A DNA stretch of 64,000 nt from Hydractinia symbiolongicarpus (GCF_029227915.1 NC_079888.1:17648001-17712000); one strand, 5' to 3'; positions 37,101-51,024 are shown, numbered from the stretch's first letter. Made by a program: numbers and translations. The notes: generated by a model from the letters alone, not told the origin.

Positions 37101-40100
37101 AATGAAACATATATGGTACTCTTATACCTCATGTTGGTTAGATACGGCCAAACCATTTTAATTCTCTGCATGACTAAACATAGCTCAGTTTATTCAGCAG
37201 AGTTGTAAAAAAATTGAACAATAACAAACATTGGAAAAAGGTGGAAAACATGTAAATTCCAGTATACAAACATTTCTGCCATTTAAAAACATAATCTGTA
37301 GTTGTACATACATACTCAGATTGTGAGGACGTTAGGTTTACATAAAATGAACTGATATTAATGCAAAATCTATGCTACCCTTTTTCACAGCTTTTCCCTG
37401 TTTCACATTTTTTTAAGTAACACCTAACCATATCTACACTGGCAAATTTCAAATGTGTAGGAATTCTGACTTTTTTATTACAAAAAAATACATGACAAAT
37501 AACTTCAATGCAATAGCAGCTGAGTTGAATATCCATTTTTGGACTTTTGGATTTAAGATATGAATCGATATAGCATACTGTTATCCTCAAAAAAAACGGA
37601 GTCATGTTGTTTTCCATATATATCCTCCTGGTGTTGCTGTGTATTCTTGTAATGGAACACGCTTTTTATATATCAGCACTTATAAGCACTACTCGTTAGC
37701 CTGTGGAAAAATCCACGGGTTCGCCCGTCCTTTTTATACCGCATCACGTGCGTCTCGCTACTTGCACAGCTAAGATACCATTTTGCGTGATACACAGACA
37801 GACAGACGTACACGGGTATTATAATATAGATATTCAGGTCCAAAGGATTTTTTAAGCAAAATGCTAAGCATGTTTCTCAGCCTGGTGACTCCTTCAGATG
37901 TGTTTTTTGTTTGTTTTATAGTTATTTTAATTAGACAGGGACTTATATAGAAAAAAAAACACTTTTTTAACACCACTTATTGTTTGATCTTGCCTTGTGT
38001 AATTACACCCTTAGTTCTTGTCGCTGTTTATCTTCTTATAAACATAGATCATAGAGCAACATCAATCTTCTAATTAATTACCTCAACAAGCATAACGAAA
38101 TCAAATCCCAGTCTGATTCTTTTATCTTACCTTTGATGTCGATAAGTTCATTAAAAAATCGGATTGGACGTATCCTTAGAAATTGTGCTAAATCTCTCAT
38201 TCCTACCTATAAAACAAAAACGAAAAATGAGGGAGAAGAATACACCAATTTATTCATTTTCATTTTATCAGGTTAACTGAACTTGAATATGATACGATAC
38301 CATAAAACTAAATGTTGGGCGAATGTCAATGGAAAACTAAAACATAGGGCTACTGAGGAAGAATCGACAAGTTTTTTTAGTCACTACTAGGGAGTCTCAC
38401 ATCAAATGATATTCCATAAGTTTGCCTGTGTTCACTCAAAAAGAAATTCAGAATGCATTAGGAAAATTAACATACACTGCAAAAAAAAAACATGATGGTA
38501 ACATACTTTAAAAGGATTTCGATCATCAAGTTGAAGATGGCGATGAATACTCAAACGAAGATCTGTTTCAACATCTTTACACAGTGGAGTTAACAGATGC
38601 TAAAAAAAAGAAGAAGAATATTTCATGCACATATGTAAGGCAAAGTCGCTAAAATAAATTCAAACTTATTATACTAGTTGATGTCCCGTGGTGACTGGCG
38701 AACCAGTGATGTCCCAAGGGTTCGCCTGTCTTTTATATATCGCGTTTCATGTGTGTCGCTACTTGCGGTACCATTTATAAAACCAAAATACACGAATATA
38801 CACCTGTCCTACATACTTCTTCGTACATATTTCCCCCATCGGTATTTCGTGCATCTTGTTCGCTTCTTGGCAAGCAGTAATGAAATTACTCCGCAAGGAA
38901 TTAGTTGCGAAACTATTCTGACTCAGACAGACGCATGACCACTATTGAATGATTTATTGCCCTACTAATACCTAAAACAGGCAGTAACCACGAGGGTATT
39001 TTATCTGTCAAACATCTATACTCTCAAAAGGGATTCCACTGTATTCTCAAACATAGGATTTATCTGTCAAACATCTATATTCTTAAAAGGGATTTCACTG
39101 TATTCTCAAACATAGCATTTTATCTGTCAAACATTTATATTCTCAAAAGGGATTCCACTGTATTCTCAAACATAGGATTTATCTGTCAAATATCTATATT
39201 CTCAAAAAGGATTCCACTGTATTCTCAAACATAGGATTTTATCTGTCAAATATTTATATTCTAAAAAGGGATTCCACTGTATTCTCAAACATTAATGTAA
39301 ACTGAAAAAAAAAATTAAAAAAAAAACTCGTAGATAACAAACCCACTTCTTTCATGATATTCATGATATCAACTTTAAACTGTTCAACCATTACATCGTT
39401 TGTTTCTTCATGTCTTGCAAACTTCAGTTGAGGTGCACAGTCACGCAATGCGCCAAACATGTACTGAAAATAAGATATTAAACTAATTATATCAATTCAA
39501 AACTTTGTCTACAACTATTCACCTCAAAAAACTGTCCCATGATATATAGGGATATTACCCCAAAATTTTAAGACTACATTTACAAATCAAAAAGCGTTCT
39601 ACATGAAAATAAGGTCAGTCCAAAAATACTTACATGAATACGATGAGTGTCTACGCAGCTTTCATAAACATCTTTCAGATAAACTGGTAGGATGACCTAA
39701 ATAAAAATTATATAATATACTTAGCTAATTTAATGATCAAAATACATGAGAGGGAAATTATATGCTATGTTTTTACTATCTATGCTTATTTTTAATCAGT
39801 TCTTATTCACTTTTCGTTTTGAAAACTTAGAAGTCTATGCCTGTTATACTGGGAATATATTTTGTATTACTTAATACTAGTCGTTAGCCCGTGGAAAAAT
39901 CCACGGGTTCGCCTCTCCTCTTTATACCGCGCAGATAAGCTACCGTTTTGAGTGAAAGACAGACAGACGGATGGACGGACAGACGTATACGGGCATTATA
40001 ATATAGATTACAGTTATTAATTGGGTAATAAAAAGTAACAGTTACATGCCACTACACCGGCTACCATTTCTAATAGTAAACAAATGATATAATTATTACC

Positions 40101-43100
40101 TTATGCCAGTACAAAAACGAACAGTCACATGCTCCACGCAGCCAGCCTTTTAAATCGAGAATGATATCCAGGTTTTTAAGTAATGAAGTCAAATTATTAT
40201 ATTCATCATCACGAAATGATCGCTAAAAACAGAGAAAAGATGCAAAAATAATGAGGTTATTAATTAATTGGAAACTATTGAACCAATGAACAGTTAAAAA
40301 ACATACACGCTGTGATCCAATGTGCATAGCAACGTTGGTAATCAATCTTCTCTCTTGAGTACCTTTATTAAGAAATCGACATATGAAAATCAGTACAATA
40401 CCATGAGAGGCATCAATAAAAAATATGATAATACACCCAAACACTGACACTTGTGGAAAAATTGATTTCACAAGGTTTTTAAAAGTAATGATCTGGCACA
40501 AGAAAACTTAAATCTTCATTAATCTCTTCAAAATAATGGATTTTATAACAAACAAAGAATAATTACCGTAAATGATCAATTAAGCGGCAAAGAGGCTTAT
40601 TTAAAATTGCACTTTCAGGATGGGTGCTTATTCGAAAGGGGTGGCAAATCGAGAGGGGCACTTATTAAAAAAAGTTAAAGGTTTTTCTTAGGAAACTATA
40701 ATGAAAGTTTATGGTTAAATTTCCTCTATGTCAGTATAAGGTGTGTGCTTAATTGAGCATTAACGGTAGCAATACAATCTTTAAAAGTTACATCTTTGAC
40801 AAAAAGGAGGTATTGTTGAAGGGATAACCTTAATACAAAAAGCCTTTCTAAAAACATTACATTTTTTGCATCAATTTTATAATACTATAATACTATAATA
40901 ATAATTTCTGTATTTCAAGTTAGTAATAACAAAATGCCAAAATTTTACAGGCTCAACGGTTAATTAAAAGTGTATACTACCCTAAAAAAGACGAATATAA
41001 AATGGGACGAAAACATTCTCACTGTTTGGATATCTACTTTGATACACAGTACATTCACTTTCATTGTAATATAGTCATGTGTGTCACGCCCTGGATGCTT
41101 TCATTAGTACATAATTTACTTTATGAGAATGACACATTAACTCATTAACAACCAGCAGAAATGGTTAAAATAGAATCCTTCCAATTTCATATTATATCAT
41201 ATACATTTGAGTTTTTATTCAAAACACTCATTTGTTTCACTCACCAGCACCATTCAGGGTATACTGCAATAGACCAAGTGCAGCTAAAACATCCTAAAAA
41301 ACAAATGATAGCACATATAAATCTTTCTTTATATAGAAGTATAAAAATATCAATAGTCCTCTTCGTTGGTAGCATACTTTATTCAAAAAGTGCAGGTCAT
41401 TTTTAGTAACCTATGTTCATCTCACACTTCAAAAATACATGTACTCTGGATGTGCGTACATACTTCCAACAGGTTGCCTCAGGTGATCATACATGTTATG
41501 ATAAGGCTACCTTAGGTGATCAATGAGCATAGTTTCAGAAGTCTGTAAGTATTAGTTAGAACATGTTGTCAACATATTATTTTGAAAAAAATTAAAAAAA
41601 ACAGTTAATTAGAGGCAGCAGTAGTAGTAACAAGATACATACCAAACTCAAGTCTGTGAATTTCTTGTCTTGGCTAATTCTTTTCTAAAAAAGAAAATTG
41701 AGAAGAAAGTGTGGTTAAAATGTGTATAAAATATAATCTACGAAATAGTCTGGGATGAATAGCTCCAACCAGACCATTAACAAAAAATGTTTCGCCTGTT
41801 TTATTTTGGACAGTATTAATTCATAAATTGCTTTTAATACCATAACATAATGCATTAATACAAGCCTCTTAAAAAAGTGCTAAGCCTTTATGTTAGCAGA
41901 GGGAATCTCAATAGCTGCTACTCCTTCTTCTTTGTTTTACAGTTTCATTATCTCAAACATTTACTTTTCAAATTCCTGTAGCAATTAAATAAAAAATGTT
42001 GTAACCACAATGCAAATAAACAAGATACCTTAGCTGTATCTACTATAACCATCGCTTTAAAAGATAAGTGCTGGATGATATGATTGATGCTTTCAGCAAC
42101 ATACATACTTCTTCTATGAAACGTGCACTCAATCGCCTGTAAACAAAAAATAACTTAGTATTAATTAACACCTGTTGTTTTTCTCTGCAAAAACGATTCC
42201 AAGGAGCCATAGCTATCTCTGTGGGATTTTATAGCTGTGTTATGGCCACACTAGATGCGATACATAGAGGACGGACAAACAACTATTAACTATAATAACC
42301 CAATGCCAAATCGTTGCTTCGTACTAAAGATGCACGAAAAAATGCATTTTTTAACAAGATAGCTAGTATAATAAAATGTAATAAAACTAAAAGTAAAAAA
42401 AAAACAAAATATTACAATGAAATTCGGAGTATTTCATTCAATGGAAAATTTAAGAACTATATTAACGTGTGTGTCACTTTGAGTCAATTAAACATAACTG
42501 CCTATATGCTAAAAACTTTTAGTTATATGCCTATATTTTTTCGATGGGATATTACTCTTTCAATATGAATCAGTTAATCAACAACTGCGTAGATTTTAAT
42601 TTCACACATTTTTACCCAGTACTTTTCGAAGTATACTTAAAATGATTAACAAAAACATAAAGACATTTAGAATTTTTTTTTACATTTTTTTGCAGATTTT
42701 GCAACATTAAGGACAGTTTAAGCTAAACTAGTCAGTGTCCTGTGGGTAAATATAGGGGCTCGCCCGTCCTTTGTTTACCGCATTTCATGCCTCGCTACCG
42801 CAATTACCATTTTACATTAGAGACAAACGTATACAGGTATTATAATATAGATTATTGTCTGCTTTGACAAATGCAATGATGTAAAATTCAACTAGAAAGA
42901 TATAACACGAACCTTCAATAATTCAATCAACCTACAAAATGCTAACACAGCAGATTTAGTCATGGGTTTTGATAACGCCACGTGAAGGTTCATGATGGTC
43001 CGAATCATGTGACTAATGTTGAATGCATACTTAACACCCTACGAAACAATATAAAATTACACTGTATATGAACACAAGCTATACTACTGAAAAAATATTT

Positions 43101-46100
43101 AAAATGTAACAATAGTAACATTAAATAAATGAATTCTGATTCTTTTCCCAAATGCAACTGCTCTTTTACCCCCACACACCCCTAGAGCCTTGCTTAAGCT
43201 TGTATTATTGGAAGTATTAAAAAAATTACCTGAATAAACAAGACTGCTTTTTTATTGAGACTATCACCCAGCGAGACAGACTTTGTGGCTAATGACTCCA
43301 TCTCAATCATCCATGAACTTACTTGCAGGTAAAAACTTTGGGCATCCCTAAACATTTTTAATTTAACAACACATTAGTGGAATTTCAATGTGGAAAATGT
43401 TCAAGTTATGCAGTAGTGCTTAGAAATGTAAGGCTGTAAGTTTGTTGAAAGATTTTTTTGTTCTCAAGATATTTATATGGTATAAACTATGATAATCATA
43501 TTGTTCCCCAAAAAATAATTTTTATAACTGAAATTGTGCACCCGCACTGCAAACTACATTTTTGGTGCATTCTATATATTTTTATTTTACAACAACAACA
43601 ACAACAACAACAAAGCGTGTTCTTTGATGTCTTAGAATATGTGTTCGAATTAATAGGGTATTTGCATTACATATTCAATACAGGATAAGTTGATATCATG
43701 ACCTAAAAATAATAGGGGGTTGCGCTTACAATAAGAAAAAGGGTGAGGTTCCTAATAATACCATGGTGCTTCTTAGCTCCCACTCTTGATCCTCTGCATG
43801 CACAGCTCTTACAACTTTATTAAATTTAGTTAACTTGATTATTAAAGGAATCTTAAGAAACTTTTTAGGATCTTTTTAATTATTACCTGACTGATTTTAA
43901 AAAAACTGGATTGTATTTTAAAAATTTGATGACGTAATTGGTTCATGGATCATTTTAACATGGATTTATACTGGGCCGTATTAACTGGTGTACAAAGCCA
44001 AAAAATGGTACTATAGAAAATATGGCAATGATTTCAACTTATTTTATAAATTTTAAAATCAATTAATGTGGAATTATTAAAGTTTTGAAATTAAATCATG
44101 TATTTTTTTTGTCTTAGGACATTGATTTTTTTATATGAGAAAGTTAAAGTTTTAGGTCAAATGCACCCAGGTAATACGACAGAAATTACCAATTGTCATG
44201 TTGTACTGTGAAATGCAAAACCTAAGGTGTACAGACCAAGCTTTGGATTTTTTATATTTTCAGTACCCCACACAGGTAAAGAAAAGAAGTTGAATAGCTA
44301 GTGTAAAAGCCATGCCATACTTTGTTAGGTTTTGATTGTTTGAGACCAAGTATTGCAGTCTGGATTGGACAACAGCATCCACTTGCTTCTTATCCATAAA
44401 CTTTTCACAGTGAGGAATGTTTTTCAGTAGAAATTCATCTGGAAACAACAATATGTTGCCAGTCAAATGGATTGCAGGTACCTACAGAAAAATAAGCAAG
44501 CATACAAACTATGTTCCATTAAGTGGGAGAAGACATTTTTCTTATCTTCATAATATAATAACAAAATGGCTGCAAAAATCATCTTGTACATAGGATGCAT
44601 GAAATAGTAGTGTACAGAATGAGTATAATCTAATATAATTCTAATAAAAGGTCATATGGCAGCAAAATCACTTAAAATAATAAATTAACTTAAATACACT
44701 GCTTCACATTGGATAATTTTAGTTAGTAATGACACTTATAAAATTTTTTAACCAAATCGCAGTTAAACTTCAGTTTGTTGACGTAATGTTTAAATTTTGT
44801 GTTAAATACAATGGACATGCACACCTATTTCTATAGGTGGAAAACGAAAACAACAGTCTATAGAAATTAAACAAATCTGTTTAAGGAGAATGTAGTTAAA
44901 GAAACATTATATTCAGTGGTCTTTGAATATTCAAACAAATCTGTATAAAACAATTAGAAATAGCCATTTTAATCCATATGATCTGCATGCACAAAAATCT
45001 GCAGAGTACTATAAACTTTGTAAACATTGGCGAGTAATCTATACTTTATATACTTTGAGCATATTCAATGTAGGGAAAAGATTTGAGCGAACCTTTTTGT
45101 ACACATCCCATAACTGTTTAAAAAACTTTTTATCCAAGCTACGATAAATGTTGAAGTGAAGAGTATACAAAGCCAGTATTCCAACAAAGCGGTGTCGTTG
45201 ATTAATCTCGTTTAACTCGCCTAAAAAGATTTTGCGTATTCTATATCAATACCAAATGGATTAAACTGATAAAAACTATAAAAAAGCAATGGTTTAATAC
45301 AAAGGGAAATTGCAAAGCTTAAAAACAGTTTTCCAATAAGATCTTTAACTTAAATTCTTAACCGTTGGTACAAATGTATATTCAATTGATTTCACAAAAT
45401 CATCTGCAAAAGTTTTGTCCCTACAAACATACTTCTTGTCTGGTCACATGTACTGGATTAAAATGATTTTAAATAAAATAAAATAAAAATATAAATAAAA
45501 GATTATTTATAATTAAAAAAAAGCTGTTTAAATAGCCATTCACGGATATTTTAACACAATAGAAAGAGCATTTTATTTTACTAATGTTTTAAAATTGTCA
45601 TTTTTTAGTATTATTAATTTCAATGTTATTATTTACCCAAGGTAATGTTATTATTTACCCAAGGTACTGTTATTAATCAGGTCTGGCAAAGGGAGTCCTA
45701 TTTCATTTAAAGCTTCTGTGTGAGCTGCAGAAGGCATGCTAGCACAACAGCTGCTCAACTACACAACCCCCTAAGATATCACTCCTATCACTAAAAGTTA
45801 AGCAGAGAGGATTAATTCACAACGTTATAGACTCTGGCATGACTTAATCAGGGATTTCCACACTGGAGAAAAATGATGTACCACAAGGCCACCCAAAGAT
45901 TTGTTCTTGCACATCATAATAATTATATATCAAACAGCACATACCTATCCGAGACTCAATTCTTTGAAAAATCAATCTCAAACATGTTAACATCTCCTCA
46001 GCTAGTACAGGATTACGTGTAACTTTAATAAAACGGGTGTCAAAATGAAGTTTCATGCAATTCTAAAATTATTTTTAAATTCAGGTTATTCCAACATTAA

Positions 46101-49100
46101 TTAGTTGTAAAATATCTACAAGCGAATTCTAAAATTTTGCTTTAGGAGCATCACAAAAGGGGGAAAAAACTTTACTACTGAACAAAAATCTCACATCAAA
46201 TATTCGTCCTTGCATAATTTGACCTTCCAAACCAAGAAGAAACTTTTCAAATGGACGAAGTTTTGTTTCTTCGATATCAAATTTACTTGAATTGTGATGC
46301 ACAGTTTTTAACATTCTAAATAAAATTAGTATTAACTTTAACTTTTGGTTTCGTATAGGGAACCTCAACAACCATATAACAAACATCAATAATCACAATT
46401 CCTAGAAATATATTGCATCTTTTCCATTCTTGAAATAAGTTGGAATCAGAAAAATGAGAAAAAGTGAAAAACTCAGAACTTGACATTATTTTTGAGAGTC
46501 GTTTAAATGCACTTGAAAATCTTGTTTTTTGTTGATTGTTCATGGCTTACACACACAGTTATACTAAGAGATTGGCATCACTTTTCTTTTAAAAAAACTT
46601 AGTACAGCTATAATTGCATACTTGGCTTAATTTTTCAAAGCATGTATATGTGCAGACATTGTGACACACGCTAAAGTTAGCAGGTTGAAATGTTTGCATG
46701 TGCCTATGATGCCATGCTTATACTTAGTAGCTTGTCTTATGATACACTTTCTATGAATCATCTGACATTCCAATTTGGGACAAAAGTCGAATGTGCATAA
46801 GCAATCTTTACTGGGGATACCATGACAGTGCTTTAAAATATTATCAAACATTGTTACTTTTCAATCTTTTTATTGAAGATTTCAATATCATTTTATTGAA
46901 ACTTGCTTCTCCACTGGAGTATAAATAAACAGCTTTGTTATTAAGAAAAAAGTTTTATAACCACCTTTTGTATTTCTTCCAGTGGTCTTGTAACGTGAAG
47001 CTGTTGTTTATTATTTCGTCAAGAGTAATCAAAGTTGTCAGAAGGTCGCCAGTATGCTCAAACAGCGTCTGAAAAAAAAATTACTTGAAATGCTTGATAA
47101 ATATTAACTAGTATACTGTACTTGCCATAAAAACTGTTGGGTTGGGTCATGATGCTTTAGAATGGAAACAATACTAATCGAAATTTAAAGACCATAAATT
47201 TAAAACAATGGATGGTTTAATACTTACTAAGAAATGAACATCTGATACATCTATTATTCGCTGACCTTCTCTACAAAATAAACACAGTTGGTGTAAAAAT
47301 ACCTGCAAGGGTAGTATCATTAGAAGTAAGCATCCCTAATATTAAACTTTATTATTAAGTGATCTGCTAACTTGGTAGTTACCTTGTATACATTGAGGCC
47401 AACTGGTGCACAATATGCTGGATAACTTCATATGATCTTTGTACAAAGTTAGATATATCCTAAAGGTAGTTAAACAAAAAAAGGTTATACAAGCAATAAG
47501 TAGTTTTAGTAAAATAAAATGGTGGCTAATAGGTTGGTTAATGTTTTCTAGTAAAAAAATTTTTATATCCCACCATTTTAAAAAAATTGGATTTTTTTAA
47601 TAATAGCTTAGAAAGAAGACATCAAAATTAATAAAGCTGCTACATAGATAATTCAAAACATTTCGGAGTTCTAGAATATTCATACAAAATTTTTGTTCTA
47701 GATTGCAGCATTTTCTGAGACACATATTTCAAACTCCAGGGTGTTTGCAGCTTTTTAGGTTAAGATAATTGCTGAAAAAAAACGCAGGTAGATTGCTTAC
47801 CTGCAACACTGAGAGCATCCTTCCCAAATAAAGTTGTGGTTCACCTTCTTCCAAAGTCTTTTCACCCACTACAATTAAAAAGAACAAATTTAATTCAACA
47901 TGATTTTAGACACTTCATAAATAAGGACTGACAACATTAAAAGTAAAATACAAGTGTGAATGCATAACATTAAATTAAATCACAGATAGGATCCTGCAGA
48001 CCTAATGGTGCGCAGATTGTACTAAAGTTCAACTTTAGCAACAATAATTGACAGCCTTAAAACTGTAAAAAAAACTTGGTTTAAAACATTCGTTTTAAAC
48101 AACAGAAACTTTTTTTACATAAATTTTAACAAAAACTTTTTTTCAGGATAGACAATTATTTTAAGATGCTGGCCACTAAAATTTCTTCTGCTGCTATAGT
48201 TACTGCAGCATATTAAAAACTGACAATACCACAACAATGAAGATTAACCAAAAAATTTATTTTGTTAACTTATTTCTTAAAATTGTAAACTTACGTCCTT
48301 CGTCGTACAAAAGCAAAGGTGGAAAATATTTGGTCTTTGCCTAAAAGTAATTACAACAAATTGGAGTAAACAGTAACAAAACAGTAAATGGTGTTACTGT
48401 TACCTTGCCCATATTACACCTGGGCATTTTTTTGTCCTTGCCCTGAGGAGAAAATTTTGAACTACTGATAATTAAGTGATGGAACTGGTCAAATTTGCAT
48501 AATTTCTTAGTACAAACTCATTCAGGATAAAAATTAATTTAACGACGTTATAGGGATTAAAAGTGACATCATGTTTGCCAAGAATGGCTATTTTCTAATG
48601 TTACTGATGCTACGAACTGGATTCTTGATAAATTTATACGACTGAATATCACAATATTAGTTTCAAGTAAAAAAACATGAAATTATTCCTGAAAGACAAG
48701 ATAAAGATAAAAAGACCAGTTTTTCTAGAAATATTGACTTATATGTTATATGTAGAGTATTGCTCCAGGTAAAGAAAACATTTGGCATCATTTCGCTGAA
48801 TCTATGTTACCTTCACAACTGTTCTATTATGTCCCCAATAACTATACATCACCCTAGCAACACCTTGGTAACCAACATACATGTAATAAATATTTATATA
48901 TAAAACTAACACAACATGTATGACACTAATAGAATGTCAGCGGTTCTCAAAATTTAAAACAAATTACCCAATCAAAAAAATGCAATATACTTCCTAAAGT
49001 TGTACATTATTTGGACGTCTGGAAATTAAGTTCTTCTGCTTGTATGAGGAGAAAATATTGCATTGTCCAAGTTTTTCACCTAGTTAATGATGGTAGGTAT

Positions 49101-51024
49101 AGTTACTCACCTCATGGACCAGAAGCTTACATTCACAGCAAAGAACAGCTACCACAGTGATAACTTTATTTAACACCTGCAAAAAGTAAAAGCAATTTTT
49201 TCTTGACATCAAAAGCCTGATGTTATTGGAACTAAAAGGTTTAACCAATTGAAATAACATTTATAATGTAGAGAAATAATTTTATATTCATCTATAAAAG
49301 AATCATATCAAGTCACACAAATTTTCTTTTTTGATGTTTTGGCCCACCTTGTTGTCTGTCTTGATCAGTTCAAGTAAGTTGGATTGTTCATAAGGAAGTA
49401 TCTAAAATGAATAGTCAAGTTACACCTTAGGAAATAGTCCTTTCAGTGAAAATCCTAATGATTTTAAATGTTATAAAACGTGTGCACTAAGAAAAGGCTT
49501 AAATACAGGATTCAAGTTATTTTAACCTGTTTTTTGAATTTTGATTCAGGCCCTACAGTTTTATAAGTGCAATACAATGCAATGGATTTATATTAATTAA
49601 GTTACTGATGTGAAACTTTCTTAAATTCTAGAAATAACAAATTTTGTAGGCAAACAAGAGACAGTTATCTTCTTCACTCAAGTAACAGAAACACCCAGCC
49701 TGTGGGACATGCCCTAATAACCTTACTTGATGTGCCATAAATACTGTATATCATTATACATTGAAGATATTATTTCGGTTTGTCTGTTCAGTATTCATAT
49801 TACTGTGGAAAGTTTATAATTTCTTGAACATGATAGTTTAGTAGGCGACGTTTCGGGAGATCCTTCTCCCATCACCAATGATGGGAGAAGGATACATCAT
49901 TAAAAAAATAGTATAATGCAAGAAAAAAAAAATTGGCAAAAAACACGACCACAATTTAAAGAATGCTTTTTAACAATCTGACTATTCCTGGTAAACCAAA
50001 ATATGTTATATATAAAATGTTATATATAAAATATGTTTATGACTTCACACATTAAAGTTTTACCTGTAATTCAATAGGATCCAAAGTAAAATCCCAAGAA
50101 TCTCCAGCAGCCTCATCAAGAGCATCTTCAATGGCCTTTAGTTGAGATGCATACTCATTTAGGAATTTACCATACTTTTTTAGTTGAATTTCACCAACCA
50201 TTTCTGAAATGTATAAAAAAAGAATCGTTTATGACAATCCAACTGTCTCAGGATAGCCAGCCAATTTTTTTGTGCCAATTTCTTTGACTGATTAAAAAAC
50301 AAACTTTCCAAGGCAATCAGATAATCAACAGATGATTCTTGTGCAACATAATTTTTAAAAGGTGTCTTCATTGGCAGTAACAAAAATAAAAAAGTTTATA
50401 TGTTTGGTTTTACTTATGAGCCAATGGAGGCAGAGGTGCTTTTTAACTAAAAAAAGATTTTTAGTTTCGGTAAATCGAGTAAAAAAGGATTTTGTACAAA
50501 TAATTTTGATGTATATCAATTCCTTTGAAACACAATGTCAAAAACCAAAATGACAGATTTATTGTTATATGAAAGTTATAGTTATACTGGTTGCGTTTGT
50601 AGCATTTTTTTACAGGCTACTTACTGTTAACATTATACAAGATCTTCTTCTTCATAAGACTAAGTACATTTGTCCTTTTGGAAAGAAATATGATGAGTTA
50701 TAACCTTCATTTTTGTTATTTTAAAACAACGTAGAACAATTTCTATGCTTCATGCAGCTGTGTCTTCATCACTTTAGAATAAAATAAAGTATTGGCTATT
50801 CAGTAACTCAACCAATAACAAAGTTATAAGGACTAGGTGAAATAATTTCATGAAATATGAAATGCACAAGTATATATTTATTTCTATGAAAACATTTTAT
50901 TTTTTGTGCATACAGAAAATACTCGGTATAAAATTATCAAATCGAAAATTAAAAAAAAAAACATACTGGTTGTTCCATCATCGAACCGGTCTAGGCCCCA
51001 GCTTTCATCTACTGCAACAGCCAT
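31125..51024 (-). CDS. WASHC4: WASH complex subunit 4 (SWIP), 36 coding exons, complete
   Basis: The minus strand carries a full-length SWIP gene. The coding sum is 3505 nt, about 1167 residues after allowing for one extra base in exon 28; human SWIP is 1173. ATG is at 51024-51022 ([17 protein letters not shown]) and the stop TAA at 31127-31125. Conserved blocks appear in order: [48 protein letters not shown] with [20 protein letters not shown]-like [93 protein letters not shown] and [20 protein letters not shown] belongs to the pentameric WASH complex that activates Arp2/3 on endosomes; this role is known from animals. The last exon ends PPPREC. A GTGAGT just before the stop could act as a cryptic donor, so the extreme C terminus is less sure. 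Confidence 0.95.
32557..33030. repeat. 21/30-bp minisatellite in WASHC4 intron 33
   Basis: Core aatacacgacacaacgaacg t repeated about 20 times, some units extended by an extra aatacacgc. Both spacings are multiples of three, so three minus-strand frames stay open as Val/Cys/Tyr/Arg-rich ORFs. These are artefacts of the repeat inside an intron. Confidence 0.95.
34171..34386. repeat. Foldback element in WASHC4 intron 30
   Basis: Arms of about 80 bp (34171-34250 and 34304-34386) are nearly perfect reverse complements: agcaaatatttcttgggttt on the left mirrors aaacccaagaaatatttgct on the right, and cctgatctttgtcagagcat mirrors atgctctgacaaagatcagg. The loop is about 53 bp. No terminal target duplication is obvious. 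Confidence 0.9.
35150..35470. repeat. Imperfect tandem repeat in WASHC4 intron 28
   Basis: Degenerate units around gctgggtgttggtgcaataa a (about 20-25 bp) recur a dozen times, directly against exon 28. The open minus-strand frames here are repeat artefacts. Confidence 0.8.
37693..37832 (-). mobile_element. Short Helitron-like element, in WASHC4 intron 24
   Basis: Reads on the minus strand from TCTATATTATAATACCCG to the hairpin (cccgtggatttttccacagg) and a 3' end GTAG followed by T. The 5' end is preceded by A. Sense to WASHC4. Confidence 0.75.
38674..38775 (-). mobile_element. Truncated Helitron-like element, in WASHC4 intron 22
   Basis: The minus-strand 3' end (CTAG at 38674) and part of the body are present, diverged (ggttcgcctgtcttttatat, gtcgctacttgc); the hairpin is partly duplicated and the 5' end is lost. 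Sense to WASHC4. Confidence 0.55.
38994..39295. repeat. 60-bp tandem repeat, 5 copies, in WASHC4 intron 22
   Basis: Unit ggattttatctgtcaaacat, then ctatattctcaaaagggatt, then ccactgtattctcaaacata. Copies differ by a few bases and by 1-bp length changes. Ends about 50 bp from exon 22. Confidence 0.93.
39877..40007 (-). mobile_element. Short Helitron-like element, in WASHC4 intron 20
   Basis: The cleanest minus-strand copy: A|TCTATATTATAATGCCCG at the 5' end; at the 3' end the hairpin cccgtggatttttccacggg, then CTAACGA, CTAG|T. Insertion between A and T, hairpin close to a CTAG end and lack of target duplication are Helitron hallmarks. 131 bp, sense to WASHC4, 93 bp before exon 20. Confidence 0.82.
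42728..42851 (-). mobile_element. Short Helitron-like element, diverged, in WASHC4 intron 15
   Basis: Minus-strand copy with 5' TCTATATTATAATACC and 3' CTAG; the hairpin stem is weakened (ctcctgtgggtaaatatagg region). Sense to WASHC4, about 60 bp before exon 15. Confidence 0.65.
43591..43613. repeat. (CAA)n microsatellite
   Basis: About eight caa units in WASHC4 intron 13. Confidence 0.85.
45691..45894 (-). mobile_element. SINE-like repeat, copy A, in WASHC4 intron 11
   Basis: About 200 bp aligning by eye with 51508-51726: shared blocks include ggagtcc...catttaaagct, gatatcactcctat, ctctggcatgact and a final caaggc(c/g)acc. Diverged copy of the same family. Confidence 0.6.
49850..49905. repeat. 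Short hairpin repeat fragment in WASHC4 intron 2
   Basis: The sequence cgacgtttcgggagatcctt ctcccatcaccaatgatggg agaagga holds an inverted pair around tctcccatca/tgatgggaga. It looks like the end of a dispersed element; its type is not clear. Confidence 0.4.

Larger units (their letters stand above)
31125..40222 (-). other. WASHC4: WASHC4 coding exons 20-36 (map)
   Basis: Coding exons in transcript order: 20 40100-40222; 21 39634-39696; 22 39347-39463; 23 38507-38599; 24 38131-38206; 25 36942-37096; 26 36502-36576; 27 35774-35968; 28 35490-35535; 29 34876-35051; 30 34606-34692; 31 33951-34014; 32 33658-33741; 33 33145-33336; 34 32366-32458; 35 31451-31547; 36 31125-31210. Phases close everywhere except exon 28. 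That exon is 46 nt instead of the 45 needed, because a run of seven T (plus-strand A7, about 35520-35526) stands where six would keep the frame. Confidence 0.88.
40307..51024 (-). other. WASHC4: WASHC4 coding exons 1-19 (map)
   Basis: Coding exons in transcript order: 1 50967-51024; 2 50064-50203; 3 49348-49401; 4 49111-49176; 5 48295-48340; 6 47801-47868; 7 47383-47459; 8 47228-47270; 9 46965-47068; 10 46195-46315; 11 45945-46062; 12 45093-45220; 13 44321-44481; 14 43230-43347; 15 42913-43038; 16 42029-42136; 17 41643-41684; 18 41245-41293; 19 40307-40362. Each border is GT-AG on the minus strand and the phases close. Exon 19 has a weak acceptor (ttaataaag without a clear pyrimidine tract) and is placed by protein similarity ([15 protein letters not shown]). 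Confidence 0.88.

Noticed and set aside
31125-51024. WASHC4 as a pseudogene because of the exon 28 frameshift
   Set aside because: All other 35 exons are in phase with conserved protein and GT-AG borders; a single homopolymer base is more likely an error or rare allele.
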